This document shows positions 17,557-26,283 of a stretch of DNA of 64,000 nt, piece by piece (the first letter of the stretch is position 1; each line of letters starts with the position of its first letter). The notes under the pieces are model-generated. The model did not search any database, was not told where the DNA came from, and saw only the letters and a list, made by a program, of their open reading frames with translations. The stretch is from contig NZ_FYED01000020.1 of NCBI RefSeq assembly GCF_900187565.1, positions 1 through 64,000 on the forward strand, in the 5' to 3' direction. Made by a program: the position numbers and the translations under genes. This DNA is from Pseudomonas sp. Irchel 3A7 (GTDB taxonomy: Bacteria > Pseudomonadota > Gammaproteobacteria > Pseudomonadales > Pseudomonadaceae).

Positions 17557-18027
17557 ATGATTCATAACGACGTATTGCGCAGCGTGCGCTACATGCTCGA
17601 CATCAGCGACAAGAAAGTCATCGAGATCATCAAGCTCGGCGGCATGGACGTTAGCCTGCAAGACCTGGTGACGTACCTCGACAAGAAAGAAGAAGACGAG
17701 GAAGGTTTCGTACGCTGCCCGGACGAAGTCATGGCGCACTTCCTCGACGGCCTGGTGATCTTCAAGCGTGGCAAGGACGAAAGCCGTCCACCACAGCCGA
17801 TCGAAGTGCCGGTGACCAACAACATCATCCTGAAAAAACTGCGCGTGGCCTTCGAACTGAAGGAAGACGACATGCACGCGATCCTCAAGGCCGCCGAGTT
17901 CCCGGTGTCCAAGCCTGAGCTGAGCGCCCTGTTCCGCAAGTTCGGCCACACCAACTATCGCCCGTGCGGCGACCAGTTGCTGCGCAACTTCCTCAAGGGC
18001 CTGACACTACGCGTGCGCCCTCAGTAA
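17557..18027 (+). CDS. DUF1456 family protein (YehS-like)
   Basis: A 156-aa protein made of two similar helical repeats of about 65 residues. The first opens with 'NDVLRSVRYMLDISDKKVIEI' and the second with 'NNIILKKLRVAFELKEDDMHAI'; each has a 'FLDGLVIFKRG' or 'FLKGLTLRVR' end. This matches the DUF1456 duplication of E. coli YehS. Function is unknown. It lies 75 bp downstream of the S4-domain gene, same strand. A REP half-site after it may act as terminator. Confidence 0.85.
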   Translation: MIHNDVLRSVRYMLDISDKKVIEIIKLGGMDVSLQDLVTYLDKKEEDEEGFVRCPDEVMAHFLDGLVIFKRGKDESRPPQPIEVPVTNNIILKKLRVAFELKEDDMHAILKAAEFPVSKPELSALFRKFGHTNYRPCGDQLLRNFLKGLTLRVRPQ

Positions 18028-18038
18028 CCCGTTCACCG

Positions 18039-18065
18039 CAGGAGCGAGCTTGCTCGCTCCTACAG
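18039..18065. repeat. Single REP unit after the DUF1456 gene
   Basis: 'caggagcgagcttgctcgctcctacag', a solitary and slightly shortened REP that is itself a near-perfect hairpin. Confidence 0.7.
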
Positions 18066-18159
18066 GGCCGAATGGCCCCCCATTCCGCGCAAAAATAGTG
18101 GCTCCGCTTCCAGCGGCTGACGACTAGGGTGTATAGACCCTCAGCTCTCAGGACTCGCC

Positions 18160-18930
18160 ATGCATCCCTACTTTTCCCTGCAAGGCCGCACCGCTCTGGT
18201 GACCGGCGGCACCCGCGGTATCGGCAAAATGATCGCCAAGGCCTATGTCGAGGCGGGTGCCACCGTGTACGTCTGCGCCCGCGATGCCGAAGCCTGCCAG
18301 CAAACGGCTGACGAACTCCGTGCATTCGGACGTTGCCACGGTGTGGCGGCCAATCTGGCCACCGAAGAAGGTGTACTGCAATTGGCCACGCGTCTGGGCG
18401 AACAGCTCACCCATCTCGACATTCTGGTCAATAACGCCGGAACCACCTGGGGCGCGCCATTGGAGAGCTATCCGATCAAGGGCTGGGAAAAGGTCATGCA
18501 GCTCAATGTGACGTCGGTATTCAACTGTATCCAGCAATTCCTGCCGCTACTGCGCAAGGCCGGCTCAGCGGCGAATCCGGCACGGGTCATCAACATCGGT
18601 TCAGTGGCCGGGATTTCATCCTTCGGGGAACAAGCCTATGCCTACGGACCGAGCAAAGCGGCCCTGCATCAACTGTCGCGGATTCTGGCGCGAGAACTGG
18701 TGAGCCAGCACATCAACGTCAACGTGATCGCGCCGGGGCGCTTTCCGAGCAAGATGACGCAACACATCGGCAATGATGAACAGGCACTGGCAGAAGATAC
18801 GGCGTTGATCCCGATGAAGCGCTGGGGGCGGGAAGAAGAGATGGCAGCGCTAGCGATCAGCCTGGCGAGTACGGCCGGGGCTTATATGACCGGCAATATC
18901 ATTCCGCTGGATGGTGGGTTCAGTCTCTAG
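18160..18930 (+). CDS. rhlG: RhlG-like short-chain dehydrogenase/reductase
   Basis: A 256-aa classical SDR. The NADP-binding 'TGGTRGIG' (15-22), 'NNAG' and the catalytic Ser...Tyr-x3-Lys ('AYAYGPSKAALHQ') are all in place, and 'GNIIPLDGGFSL' ends the fold. The N-terminus 'MHPYFSLQGRTALVTGG' and the stretch 'ESYPIKGWEKVMQLNVTSVF' are close to P. aeruginosa RhlG, a beta-ketoacyl reductase first linked to rhamnolipid precursor synthesis. That link has been disputed. The preference for NADPH and the acyl substrate are inferences. Confidence 0.85.
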   Translation: MHPYFSLQGRTALVTGGTRGIGKMIAKAYVEAGATVYVCARDAEACQQTADELRAFGRCHGVAANLATEEGVLQLATRLGEQLTHLDILVNNAGTTWGAPLESYPIKGWEKVMQLNVTSVFNCIQQFLPLLRKAGSAANPARVINIGSVAGISSFGEQAYAYGPSKAALHQLSRILARELVSQHINVNVIAPGRFPSKMTQHIGNDEQALAEDTALIPMKRWGREEEMAALAISLASTAGAYMTGNIIPLDGGFSL

Positions 18931-18942
18931 ATCGGCGGTGCG

Positions 18943-19020
18943 GCCTTCGCGGGCAAACCACGCTCCCACAGGTATTGTGAGCACAGTAAATCCCTGTGGG
19001 AGCGAGCCTGCTCGCGAAGG
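18943..19020. repeat. REP pair with a decayed left arm
   Basis: The left unit 'cttcgcgggcaaaccacgctcccacag' has lost several consensus bases. The right unit 'tgtgggagcgagcctgctcgcgaagg' is intact. Confidence 0.8.
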
Positions 19021-19095
19021 GGCCAGCACAGGCACCACTGAATTCAGGTCGATCGGGTTATCATGCCCTCCTTTCCCCCGCCTCGACCGCAAACC

Positions 19096-19794
19096 ATGAC
19101 CTACAGCGTTTCCCCTATCGGCTTTGTGCGCTCCTGTTTCAAGGAGAAGTTCGCCATCCCGCGCCAACCGCAACTGGCCCCGGCCGCGCGTGGTGTTCTG
19201 GAACTGGTGGCGCCATTCGATCAGGGCGATGCGGTGCAAGGCCTGGAACAGGTAAGCCATGTCTGGCTGCTGTTCCTGTTTCATCAGGCGCTGGAAGAAA
19301 AGCCACGGCTGAAAGTCCGCCCGCCTCGCCTCGGCGGTAATAAATCCATGGGCGTATTCGCCACCCGCGCCACCCACCGCCCCAACGGCATTGGCCAGTC
19401 GGTGGTCAAACTGGACAAGGTCGAAGCCAATCGCTTGTGGATATCCGGCATCGACTTGCTGGACGGCACGCCGATTCTCGACATCAAACCCTACGTGCCT
19501 TACGCCGACATCATCGATATCGCCTCCAACAGCATCGCCAGCGCCGCGCCACACCTGATTCCCGTGCAGTGGACGGACAACGCCCTGAAACAGGCTCACG
19601 GGCACTCACAGCGCCTTGCTGAGCCACTGGTTGAGTTGATTGAGCAATGTTTGGCGCAGGATCCACGCCCGGCGTACCAGACGCCCGCGCCGGAGCGGGA
19701 ATATGGCGCGCAATTCTGGGACCTGGATGTGCGCTGGCATTATCCGACACCGGAGATGATCCGGGTGCTCGAAGTCATTCCCGCGAAGGTTTGA
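19096..19794 (+). CDS. trmO: tRNA (N6-threonylcarbamoyladenosine37-N6)-methyltransferase TrmO
   Basis: A 232-aa TsaA/TrmO (UPF0066) protein that methylates t6A37 of threonine tRNAs using S-adenosylmethionine. The signature 'GVFATRATHRPNGIGQSVVKL' and 'LDGTPILDIKPYVPYAD' are present. The C-terminal third, with 'PEREYGAQFWDLDVRWHY', matches the accessory domain. I used the ATG at 19096, which begins the conserved 'YSVSPIGFVRSCFKEKF' strand; 11 upstream codons are Pro-rich and not family-like. Confidence 0.92.
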   Translation: MTYSVSPIGFVRSCFKEKFAIPRQPQLAPAARGVLELVAPFDQGDAVQGLEQVSHVWLLFLFHQALEEKPRLKVRPPRLGGNKSMGVFATRATHRPNGIGQSVVKLDKVEANRLWISGIDLLDGTPILDIKPYVPYADIIDIASNSIASAAPHLIPVQWTDNALKQAHGHSQRLAEPLVELIEQCLAQDPRPAYQTPAPEREYGAQFWDLDVRWHYPTPEMIRVLEVIPAKV

Positions 19795-19808
19795 ACGCCA
19801 TAAACGAC

Positions 19809-19900
19809 TGTGGGAGCGAGCCTGCTCGCGAAAGGGGTGTGTCAGTCAACATCAATGCTGACCGGTACATCCTCTTCGCGAGCAGGCTCGCTCCCACAGG
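19809..19900. repeat. REP pair between convergent trmO and fpr
   Basis: 'tgtgggagcgagcctgctcgcgaaa' and 'cttcgcgagcaggctcgctcccacag' with about 40 nt between. Confidence 0.9.
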
Positions 19901-19926
19901 CAAGGCAAAGCAGCTGAGCGGTGTTG

Positions 19927-20706
19927 TTACTTCTCGACGAACGCACGCTCGATCAGGTAATCACCCGGCTCGCGCATCCGCGGCGAGACTTTCAGGCCGA
20001 AGCTGTTCAGCACTTCGCTGGTCTCGTCGAGCATGCTCGGGCTGCCGCACAGCATGGCGCGGTCGTCCTGCGGGTTGATCGGCGGCAGACCGATGTCGCT
20101 GAACAGCTTGCCGCTGCGCATCAGGTCGGTCAGGCGACCTTCGTTCTCAAATGGCTCACGGGTCACGGTCGGGTAGTAGATCAACTTGTCACGCAACGAT
20201 TCGCCGAAGAACTCATTCTGCGGCAGGTGCTCGGTGATGAACTCGCGGTAGGCGACTTCGTTGACGTAACGCACGCCGTGGCACAGGATCACTTTTTCGA
20301 AACGCTCATAGGTTTCCGGATCCTGGATGACGCTCATGAACGGCGCCAGACCGGTACCGGTGCTGAGCAGGTACAAATGTTTGCCAGGCTTCAAGTCGTC
20401 CAGCACCAGCGTGCCGGTAGGCTTCTTGCTGATGATGATCTCGTCGCCTTCCTTCAGATGCTGCAGCTGGGAAGTCAGCGGACCATCAGGCACCTTGATG
20501 CTGAAGAACTCGAGATGCTCTTCCCAGTTCGGGCTGGCAATCGAGTAAGCGCGCATAAGCGGGCGGCCATTGGGTTGTTGCAGGCCGATCATCACGAACT
20601 GACCGTTCTCGAAGCGCAGGCCCGGATCTCGGGTGCACTTGAAGCTGAACAGAGTGTCGTTCCAGTGATGAACACTGAGGACACGCTCGTGGTTCATGTT
20701 GCTCAT
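19927..20706 (-). CDS. fpr: Ferredoxin/flavodoxin-NADP+ reductase
   Basis: A 259-aa bacterial subclass I FPR. The FAD-binding 'RAYSIAS' (about 51-57) and 'GTLVLDDLKPGKHLYLLSTGTGLAPFMSVIQD' pyrophosphate/NADP-binding region are clear, and the C-terminus ends '..AFVEK'. It passes electrons between NADPH and ferredoxin or flavodoxin and is part of superoxide defence. It is divergent from the LysR gene finR, the arrangement known in P. putida and P. aeruginosa where FinR activates fpr. The ATG at 20706 gives the canonical 'MSNMNHERVLSVHHW' start. Confidence 0.95.
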   Translation of the reverse strand: MSNMNHERVLSVHHWNDTLFSFKCTRDPGLRFENGQFVMIGLQQPNGRPLMRAYSIASPNWEEHLEFFSIKVPDGPLTSQLQHLKEGDEIIISKKPTGTLVLDDLKPGKHLYLLSTGTGLAPFMSVIQDPETYERFEKVILCHGVRYVNEVAYREFITEHLPQNEFFGESLRDKLIYYPTVTREPFENEGRLTDLMRSGKLFSDIGLPPINPQDDRAMLCGSPSMLDETSEVLNSFGLKVSPRMREPGDYLIERAFVEK

Positions 20707-20823
20707 GTACGGGGACTCCTGGAGATTGTCGGCGCATGCTCCGCACTCTGTGAGCGGCGCGCAATTGCATCGCATTCTAATAGCAGTGACAATATCTGTT
20801 AAATGGATTATTAAGATAAGGGT

Positions 20824-20840
20824 TATCGGTTATATCGATA
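20824..20840. promoter_or_regulatory. Candidate LysR-type operator in the fpr/finR intergenic region
   Basis: TATCG-N7-CGATA, containing the T-N11-A core of LysR boxes, ends at the finR start codon. Its position would suit negative autoregulation of finR; activation of fpr would need a second site in 20707-20823. Confidence 0.35.
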
Positions 20841-21766
20841 TGCGATTTACTCTCCGTCAACTTCAAGTATTTGTCGCCGTCGCCCAGCAGGAAAGCGTGT
20901 CCCGTGCTGCGGGCCTGCTCAACCTGTCGCAATCGGCGGCGAGCACCTCGATCACCGAACTGGAGCGCCAGTCCAGCTGCCAGCTGTTCGACCGCGCCGG
21001 CAAACGGCTGAGCCTCAACGCCCTCGGCAAACAGCTGCTGCCGCAAGCGGTGGCGATGCTCGACCAGGCCAAGGAAATCGAAGACCTGCTCAACGGCAAG
21101 TCCGGTTTCGGCTCCTTGGCGGTGGGCGCGACCCTGACCATCGGCAATTACCTGGCCACCCTGTTGATCGGCGGTTTCATGCAGCGCCACCCGGAAAGCC
21201 AGGTGAAGCTGCATGTACAGAACACCGCCAATATCGTGCAACAGGTTGCCCACTACGAAATTGACCTGGGTCTGATCGAAGGCGATTGCAGCCACCCGGA
21301 CATCGAAGTGCAGAGCTGGGTCGAAGATGAACTGGTGGTGTTTTGCGCGCCGCAGCATCCCTTGGCGCAACGTGGCACCGCGACCATGGACGAACTGAGC
21401 CATGAAGCCTGGATTCTGCGCGAACAAGGCTCGGGGACACGGCTGACATTCGATCAGGCCATGCGTCATCACCATCGCGCGCTGAACATCCGCCTGGAAC
21501 TGGAGCACACCGAAGCAATCAAGCGCGCGGTGGAGTCCGGCCTGGGAATTGGCTGTATTTCGCGGCTGGCACTGCGGGACGCGTTCCGCCGCGGCAGCCT
21601 GGTGCCGGTAGAGACGCCGGATCTGGACCTGGCCCGCCAGTTCTACTTCATCTGGCACAAGCAGAAATACCAGACGTCGGCGATGCGCGAATTCCTCGAT
21701 CTGTGCCGCGCTTTCACCGCCGGGGTCCAGCGCAGCGACGAGATCGTGCTGCCGACGATCGCTTAA
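20840..21766 (+). CDS. finR: LysR-family regulator FinR
   Basis: A 308-aa LysR regulator with an N-terminal winged helix ('RQLQVFVAVAQQESVSRAAGLLNLSQSAASTSI', about 6-38) and an effector domain from about 90. Divergence from fpr identifies it as FinR, which activates fpr under superoxide stress and sulfur limitation in pseudomonads. The ATG at 20840 is directly followed by the family N-terminus 'MRFTLRQLQVF'. The stop codon overlaps by four bases the stop of the convergent dgkA, so the two transcripts must overlap at their 3' ends. Confidence 0.9.
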   Translation: MRFTLRQLQVFVAVAQQESVSRAAGLLNLSQSAASTSITELERQSSCQLFDRAGKRLSLNALGKQLLPQAVAMLDQAKEIEDLLNGKSGFGSLAVGATLTIGNYLATLLIGGFMQRHPESQVKLHVQNTANIVQQVAHYEIDLGLIEGDCSHPDIEVQSWVEDELVVFCAPQHPLAQRGTATMDELSHEAWILREQGSGTRLTFDQAMRHHHRALNIRLELEHTEAIKRAVESGLGIGCISRLALRDAFRRGSLVPVETPDLDLARQFYFIWHKQKYQTSAMREFLDLCRAFTAGVQRSDEIVLPTIA

Positions 21767-22125
21767 AGAAGTATCACGGCCCACACCAGCGCGATCATGG
21801 TCAACGCCACCAGTTGCGCGGCGCTGCCCATGTCCTTGGCGTTCTTCGACAGCGGATGCCGCTCAAGGGAAATGCGGTCGATCGCCGCTTCCACTGCCGA
21901 GTTGAGCAACTCGACAATCAAGGCCAGCAGGCAGACTGCAATCAGCAGCGCCTGCTCGACGCGACTGACGTTCAGGAAGAACGACAGGGGAATCAGGATG
22001 ACGTTGAGCAAAACCAGCTGCCGGAAAGCCGCTTCGCCGGTGAAAGCTGCGCGCAGGCCATCGAAGGAATAACCCGAGGCATTGAGGATGCGTTTCAGGC
22101 CGGTCTGGCCTTTGAAAGGGGACAT
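21763..22125 (-). CDS. dgkA: Diacylglycerol kinase
   Basis: A 120-aa inner-membrane enzyme that phosphorylates diacylglycerol released by membrane-derived oligosaccharide synthesis. It has an amphipathic N-terminal helix ('GLKRILNASGYSFDGLRAAFTGEAAFRQ'), three membrane segments, and the catalytic 'ELLNSAVEAAIDR' motif (about 70-82). Length matches E. coli DgkA (122 aa). It follows erdR by 76 bp on the same strand. Confidence 0.95.
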   Translation of the reverse strand: MSPFKGQTGLKRILNASGYSFDGLRAAFTGEAAFRQLVLLNVILIPLSFFLNVSRVEQALLIAVCLLALIVELLNSAVEAAIDRISLERHPLSKNAKDMGSAAQLVALTMIALVWAVILL

Positions 22126-22201
22126 AGAGTAGGCAACTGACCAAAAAAGGAGTGGGAAAGCTAGATTAACCAAAGTCAAAAAAGCGTGAAGATGCCAACC
22201 C

Positions 22202-22852
22202 TTATTGGCTTGAAATTGACTCAAGTTGTTGCAGGAGCAACGCAGCCTGGGTTCGGGTTCGCACGTTCAGTTTACGGAAAATCGCCGTCACGTGGGCCTT
22301 GATGGTCGCTTCAGAAACGCCCAGTTCGTAAGCAATCTGCTTGTTCAGCAAACCCTCGCAGACCATGGTCAACACCCGGAACTGCTGAGGTGTCAGGCTG
22401 GCAAGGCCTTCGCTGGCCGCTTTGGCCTCATCGGAAACGTTGACCGCTTCGAACGCTTGCGGTGGCCAGTACACGTCACCCTCGAGTACGGCACGCACGG
22501 CTTTCTGGATCACACCCAGGTCGCTGGACTTGGGAATAAAGCCACTGGCCCCGAACTCACGGGACTTGACCATCACCGAGGCTTCTTCCTGGGCCGAAAC
22601 CATCACGACCGGAATCTGCGGGTATTGACCACGCAACAGCACCAGCCCGGAAAAACCGTACGCCCCCGGCATATTCAGATCCAGAAGCACCAGATCCCAG
22701 TCGGCCTTTTCAGTCAGGCGGCCTTCCAGTTCGGCAATGCTCGCCACCTCCACCAAACGGACATCCGGGCCTAGCCCGAGGGTCAACGCTTGATGCAGGG
22801 CGGAGCGAAAAAGCGGGTGGTCATCGGCTATCAGGATTTCGTATGTGGCCAT
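22202..22852 (-). CDS. erdR: LuxR-type response regulator ErdR
   Basis: A 216-aa NarL/FixJ response regulator. The receiver domain has the acidic pair 'ADDHP' at 9-13 and the phosphoacceptor Asp in 'LLDLNMPG' (about 58). The C-terminal LuxR helix-turn-helix is 'LNKQIAYELGVSEATIKAHVTAIFRKLNVRTR'. In P. aeruginosa the regulator next to dgkA is ErdR, which controls ethanol oxidation and acetate metabolism. No sensor kinase is adjacent. The 228 bp upstream (22853-23080) hold no gene that I can support. Confidence 0.85.
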   Translation of the reverse strand: MATYEILIADDHPLFRSALHQALTLGLGPDVRLVEVASIAELEGRLTEKADWDLVLLDLNMPGAYGFSGLVLLRGQYPQIPVVMVSAQEEASVMVKSREFGASGFIPKSSDLGVIQKAVRAVLEGDVYWPPQAFEAVNVSDEAKAASEGLASLTPQQFRVLTMVCEGLLNKQIAYELGVSEATIKAHVTAIFRKLNVRTRTQAALLLQQLESISSQ

Positions 22853-23080
22853 TTTTCAAATGATCCTGTTTTTTATGGGGTACCCGACGCATTCGGGTAG
22901 CGCCAAAACAACTCGAGGCACAGCCAGGCAGCTGCACCAACAGGGCACGTTCAACGCCAATCACGTAAAAAAGCGGCGTATCAAACTTCGGCCGCGCCCT
23001 AATCGGCGCCAAGCATGCCCAGCGAAGTCGGGGTGGTCAAGCTGGATGGCCAGTACAGTCTTTTGCAGTATGGGCGACAA

Positions 23081-23824
23081 TCAGCCCATGACAGGCGCGG
23101 TGTTCTGCACAAATGGCAGCAACTCGGCATGTGCCGGTGTTTCCACGTTCATTTCAAGCTGCCGCTTGGCATCGAGGTAATGCTGGCTGAATACATCGAA
23201 ATAAGCGTCCAGGGCCGACGCCGCCTGCGTATCGCCCGCCAGATCAAGGCACAACGCCGCGACCTCAGCGGTACACAGATGTTCGCTGCGGGTAGATCGA
23301 CGCAATTGATAGCGCGAGAGTTTTTCGGGCAACAGGCTAAGGATCGGCAACCCATCGAAATAAGGACTTTTGCGGAAAATCTTCCGGGCTTCGGTCCAGG
23401 TCGCGTCTAATAGAATGAACAGCGGTCGCCTGTTGCTATCCAACGCTACACTGTGGGTCACGCGCTCGGGCTCGACATACTCACCCGGAAACACCAGATA
23501 AGGCTGCCATTGCGGATCGGACAACAGCGCCAGCAACTGCTGATCGACGTCGGTCCGCGACCAGATGAACGCGTGGTTATCGCGCACCACGTCAGCGATC
23601 AGCCAGCCGGTGTTGCTGGGTTTGAACACTTCCTTGCTGGTCATGATCAGGCACACCCCCGAGCGGGTATCGACCCGTGGGCGCCAGGCGCACAGGCAAT
23701 GGCTCTCGATCACACGGCAGGCTCGGCAACGGGTTGCGCGCCAGCCTCGGGCCTGAATCGGCTTGATGCCTTCATCTTCGCGCTGATCGCGCAGGCGGGC
23801 GACGGCGTTGGGGGCATGGATCAT
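23081..23824 (-). CDS. DTW-domain protein, tRNA-uridine aminocarboxypropyltransferase (TapT-like)
   Basis: A 247-aa DTW protein. The defining 'DATWTEARKIFRKSPYF' (DxTW) motif lies in the middle. 'RSTRSEHLCTAEVAALCL' follows. An N-terminal zinc-ribbon-like cluster has four Cys, 'CRACRVIESHCLCAWRP'. E. coli TapT (YfiP) uses S-adenosylmethionine to make acp3U47 in tRNA, and the same role is likely. The ATG at 23824 is preferred over a TTG three codons upstream. No operon partner. Confidence 0.85.
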   Translation of the reverse strand: MIHAPNAVARLRDQREDEGIKPIQARGWRATRCRACRVIESHCLCAWRPRVDTRSGVCLIMTSKEVFKPSNTGWLIADVVRDNHAFIWSRTDVDQQLLALLSDPQWQPYLVFPGEYVEPERVTHSVALDSNRRPLFILLDATWTEARKIFRKSPYFDGLPILSLLPEKLSRYQLRRSTRSEHLCTAEVAALCLDLAGDTQAASALDAYFDVFSQHYLDAKRQLEMNVETPAHAELLPFVQNTAPVMG

Positions 23825-24010
23825 TGCGGGCAAGACCGGCAGACAGAGGAACTCGACACAAATAGCACTCGGGGCAATAAAGACCGGCAGTTTACCAGAG
23901 CCACCGGCGCAAGCCTGTACCGTCCAGACGGGCTCCCCTATAATTCGCCGCCACTGAACGCACAGTCACGTGGCTGGTCGAACCACCAGTCACTGAACCA
24001 GGAGAGTTTC

Positions 24011-24436
24011 ATGCTGCGCCTTATCGTTCCCACCGCTGCCATTCTGCTGGCGTCGTCCTTCAACGCTCAGGCTGCGTCCTTGAGTGAGCAGAATCTGAAC
24101 AGAGAGCTGCGCAACGTCGCCGCACAAAGCAGCGTCGGCACGCCACGGGCGATCAACGAAGACATTCTTGACCAGGGCTACACCGTCGAAGGCAATACGC
24201 TGATCAACCACTTGAGCGTGCAAAGCAGCCATGCCAACAAGATGCGGGCTGATCCGAAGGCGGTGTACTTCCAGCTTGGCGCCTCCGTATGCAGAAACGA
24301 GGGTTACCGCAAGCTGATGAAGAAGGGTGCGATCATGCGTTACGACTTCACCGAGGTGAAGACCAATCGCGCGGTTGGCTCGGCAAGCTTCCAGGAATCG
24401 GATTGCCCGAAAGCCGCACCGGTGAAGAAGAAGTAA
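24011..24436 (+). CDS. Secreted PA3611-family protein
   Basis: A 141-aa protein with an N-terminal signal peptide (LRLIVPTAAILLASSFNAQA) and a Lys-rich end. The mature part is about 120 residues, with one Cys in 'LGASVCRNEG' and one in 'QESDCPKAAP' that could form a disulfide. The family is named for P. aeruginosa PA3611, described as a quorum-sensing-regulated virulence factor. The neighbours (small minus-strand gene, LOG gene, recX) match that locus as I recall it. A good ribosome site (aggaga) precedes the ATG. Molecular function unknown. Confidence 0.75.
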   Translation: MLRLIVPTAAILLASSFNAQAASLSEQNLNRELRNVAAQSSVGTPRAINEDILDQGYTVEGNTLINHLSVQSSHANKMRADPKAVYFQLGASVCRNEGYRKLMKKGAIMRYDFTEVKTNRAVGSASFQESDCPKAAPVKKK

Positions 24437-24637
24437 CTATTTGGACTTGGCGCGCCGCTGTTCATCCTCGGCGCGCAGATCTGCCAGCAATGCCTGCAAG
24501 TAACGCGAACGCCGCTCCGCCCCCTCCAGTCGTCGGCAACACTCCTCCTCGAGACTCAAATGATTAGTCTCGGCCGATGACTTCAGTAATCGATACAGTT
24601 GCGTATCGATCTCTATTTCCAGAATGACTCTGGCCAT
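24437..24637 (-). CDS. Small ribbon-helix-helix-like protein
   Basis: A 66-aa protein. The start 'MARVILEIEIDTQLYRLLKSSAETNHLSLEEECCRRLEG' has the short strand followed by two helices of Arc/CopG-type ribbon-helix-helix DNA-binding proteins. A charged Arg/Glu tail ends it. The ATG is preceded by AAGGAGG at good distance. The stop codon directly abuts the stop of the convergent PA3611-like gene. No toxin-like partner is adjacent, so an antitoxin role is unsupported. Confidence 0.65.
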   Translation of the reverse strand: MARVILEIEIDTQLYRLLKSSAETNHLSLEEECCRRLEGAERRSRYLQALLADLRAEDEQRRAKSK

Positions 24638-25120
24638 CAATCCCGCCTCCTTGCACCTCGCTCTTGTTGAGCGATAAATCCTTCTACCGCCTGTACCGTG
24701 CGCCCTGCCGTTGACGCGAAGTTGTCGTGTGACACCTGTAACTTAGTAAATCAGAGTGCAGGACATGCGGCGCGCCTTCAGACGAGCGGTGAAAGCACTT
24801 TGCAAATCGTCAATAAGCGGTTGCCAGGAAAGACTTTGCGGCGCAATGATCAAAGCAGCGCAAATCACCACCAGGGTCTAGATTTCAAGGTATCCACATT
24901 CACTTGTTCAGGGCAGGAAAGGGGCCGCCCGTTATGTATTGCGTTGTGCGAACGTTTCTTTCATCCAAGGGAAAAACAGAGCCTGTATGGATGACCCGAT
25001 GATCATTCGGGTCGAGTGGATCGCCCAGGCATGGGCTTGGGCAGACAGCGACACAGGAGTGTCGTGGCGTCGACGCTTGTTTTGTCGAAGCCGAGGGTTC
25101 TGTGCAGAAGGAGAAGTTGA
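24638..25120. other. 480-bp intergenic region with a hairpin
   Basis: No convincing gene. A perfect 7-bp inverted repeat GACCCGA-N7-TCGGGTC lies at 24993-25013, and the ribosome site AAGGAG of the LOG gene is at 25108-25113. The rest is unassigned; length and hairpin leave room for a small RNA or a long 5' leader. Confidence 0.35.
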
Positions 25121-26239
25121 ATGCCTTACCAACCGAATGACCTCCTTAGCCGTCATTTCGAAGAAAGCGGCCACGACCTCATCAGCAAGGTCGAAGAGCA
25201 ACTCAACCTGGTTTCACCCAACAGCCCGAACATCCCGATTTACCGCGACATGATCCTGACCGTGCTGCGCATGGCCCAGGAAGACCACAACCGCTGGAAT
25301 GCCAAGATCACCTTGCAAGCCCTGCGTGAACTGGAGCATGCATTCCGTGTGCTGGAACAGTTCAAGGGCCGACGCAAAGTCACGGTGTTCGGCTCTGCCC
25401 GCACTCCGATAGAACACCCGCTGTACGCAATGGCCCGGGAGCTGGGTGCCGCGCTGGCACGCTCGGACATGATGGTGATCACCGGTGCCGGTGGCGGCAT
25501 CATGGCCGCGGCTCACGAGGGCGCCGGCCTGGCACACAGCCTGGGCTTCAACATCACCCTGCCCTTCGAACAACACGCCAATCCCACCGTCAACGGCACA
25601 ACCAACCTGCTGCCGTTCCACTTTTTCTTTACCCGCAAACTGTTCTTCGTCAAGGAGGCCGACGCACTGGTGCTGTGCCCTGGCGGTTTCGGCACCCTGG
25701 ATGAAGCGCTGGAAGTGCTGACACTGATCCAGACCGGTAAAAGCCCGCTGGTACCGGTGGTGTTGCTGGACTCACCGGGCGGCAAGTTCTGGCAAGGGGC
25801 ACTGGACTTCATTCGCGAACAGCTAGAGGAAAATCGCTACATTTTGCCCACGGACATGAAACTGGTGAAACTGGTCTACAGCGCCGAGGACGCTGTAGAA
25901 CACATCAACAAGTTCTACAGCAACTTCCACTCCAGCCGCTGGCTCAAGCATCAGTTCCTGATCCGCATGAACCACAAACTGAGTGACCGGGCACTCGAAC
26001 ACATGCAAGAGTCGTTTGCGGACCTGTGCCTGAGTGATCATTTCCACCAGCATGCCTACAGCGGCGAAGAACACGATGAAGCACAGTTCAGCCATCTGGC
26101 TCGACTGGCCTTCGCCTTCAACGCCCGTGACCATGGCCGGTTGCGAGAGCTGGTGGACTACATCAACCTGCCGGAAAACTGGGCACACTCCCAGCCTCAG
26201 GCACAACAACGCACACGGGAGTCATCCAAGGTTACGTGA
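25121..26239 (+). CDS. LOG-family (TIGR00730-type) nucleotide-processing protein
   Basis: A 372-aa protein with a Rossmann-like LOG domain at about 85-265. The hallmark 'PGGFGTLDEALEVLTLIQ' (PGGxGTxxE) and 'GAGGGIMAAAHEGA' are present. LOG proteins cleave nucleotide 5'-monophosphates at the N-glycosidic bond; longer homologues such as PpnN act on purine or pyrimidine nucleotides. The extra N-terminal (about 80) and C-terminal (about 100) helices make this longer than plant-type LOG. An AAGGAG site sits 7 nt before the start. It ends at a bidirectional terminator shared with recX. Confidence 0.85.
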   Translation: MPYQPNDLLSRHFEESGHDLISKVEEQLNLVSPNSPNIPIYRDMILTVLRMAQEDHNRWNAKITLQALRELEHAFRVLEQFKGRRKVTVFGSARTPIEHPLYAMARELGAALARSDMMVITGAGGGIMAAAHEGAGLAHSLGFNITLPFEQHANPTVNGTTNLLPFHFFFTRKLFFVKEADALVLCPGGFGTLDEALEVLTLIQTGKSPLVPVVLLDSPGGKFWQGALDFIREQLEENRYILPTDMKLVKLVYSAEDAVEHINKFYSNFHSSRWLKHQFLIRMNHKLSDRALEHMQESFADLCLSDHFHQHAYSGEEHDEAQFSHLARLAFAFNARDHGRLRELVDYINLPENWAHSQPQAQQRTRESSKVT

Positions 26240-26244
26240 GGCAC

Positions 26245-26281
26245 AAAAAAACGGCCCGCTATCGAAATAGCGAGCCGTTTC
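26245..26281. terminator. Bidirectional terminator between the LOG gene and recX
   Basis: AAAAAAACGGC(CC)GCTAT-cgaa-ATAGCGAGCCGTTTC, between convergent genes, three bases from the recX stop. Confidence 0.8.
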
Positions 26282-26283
26282 AG

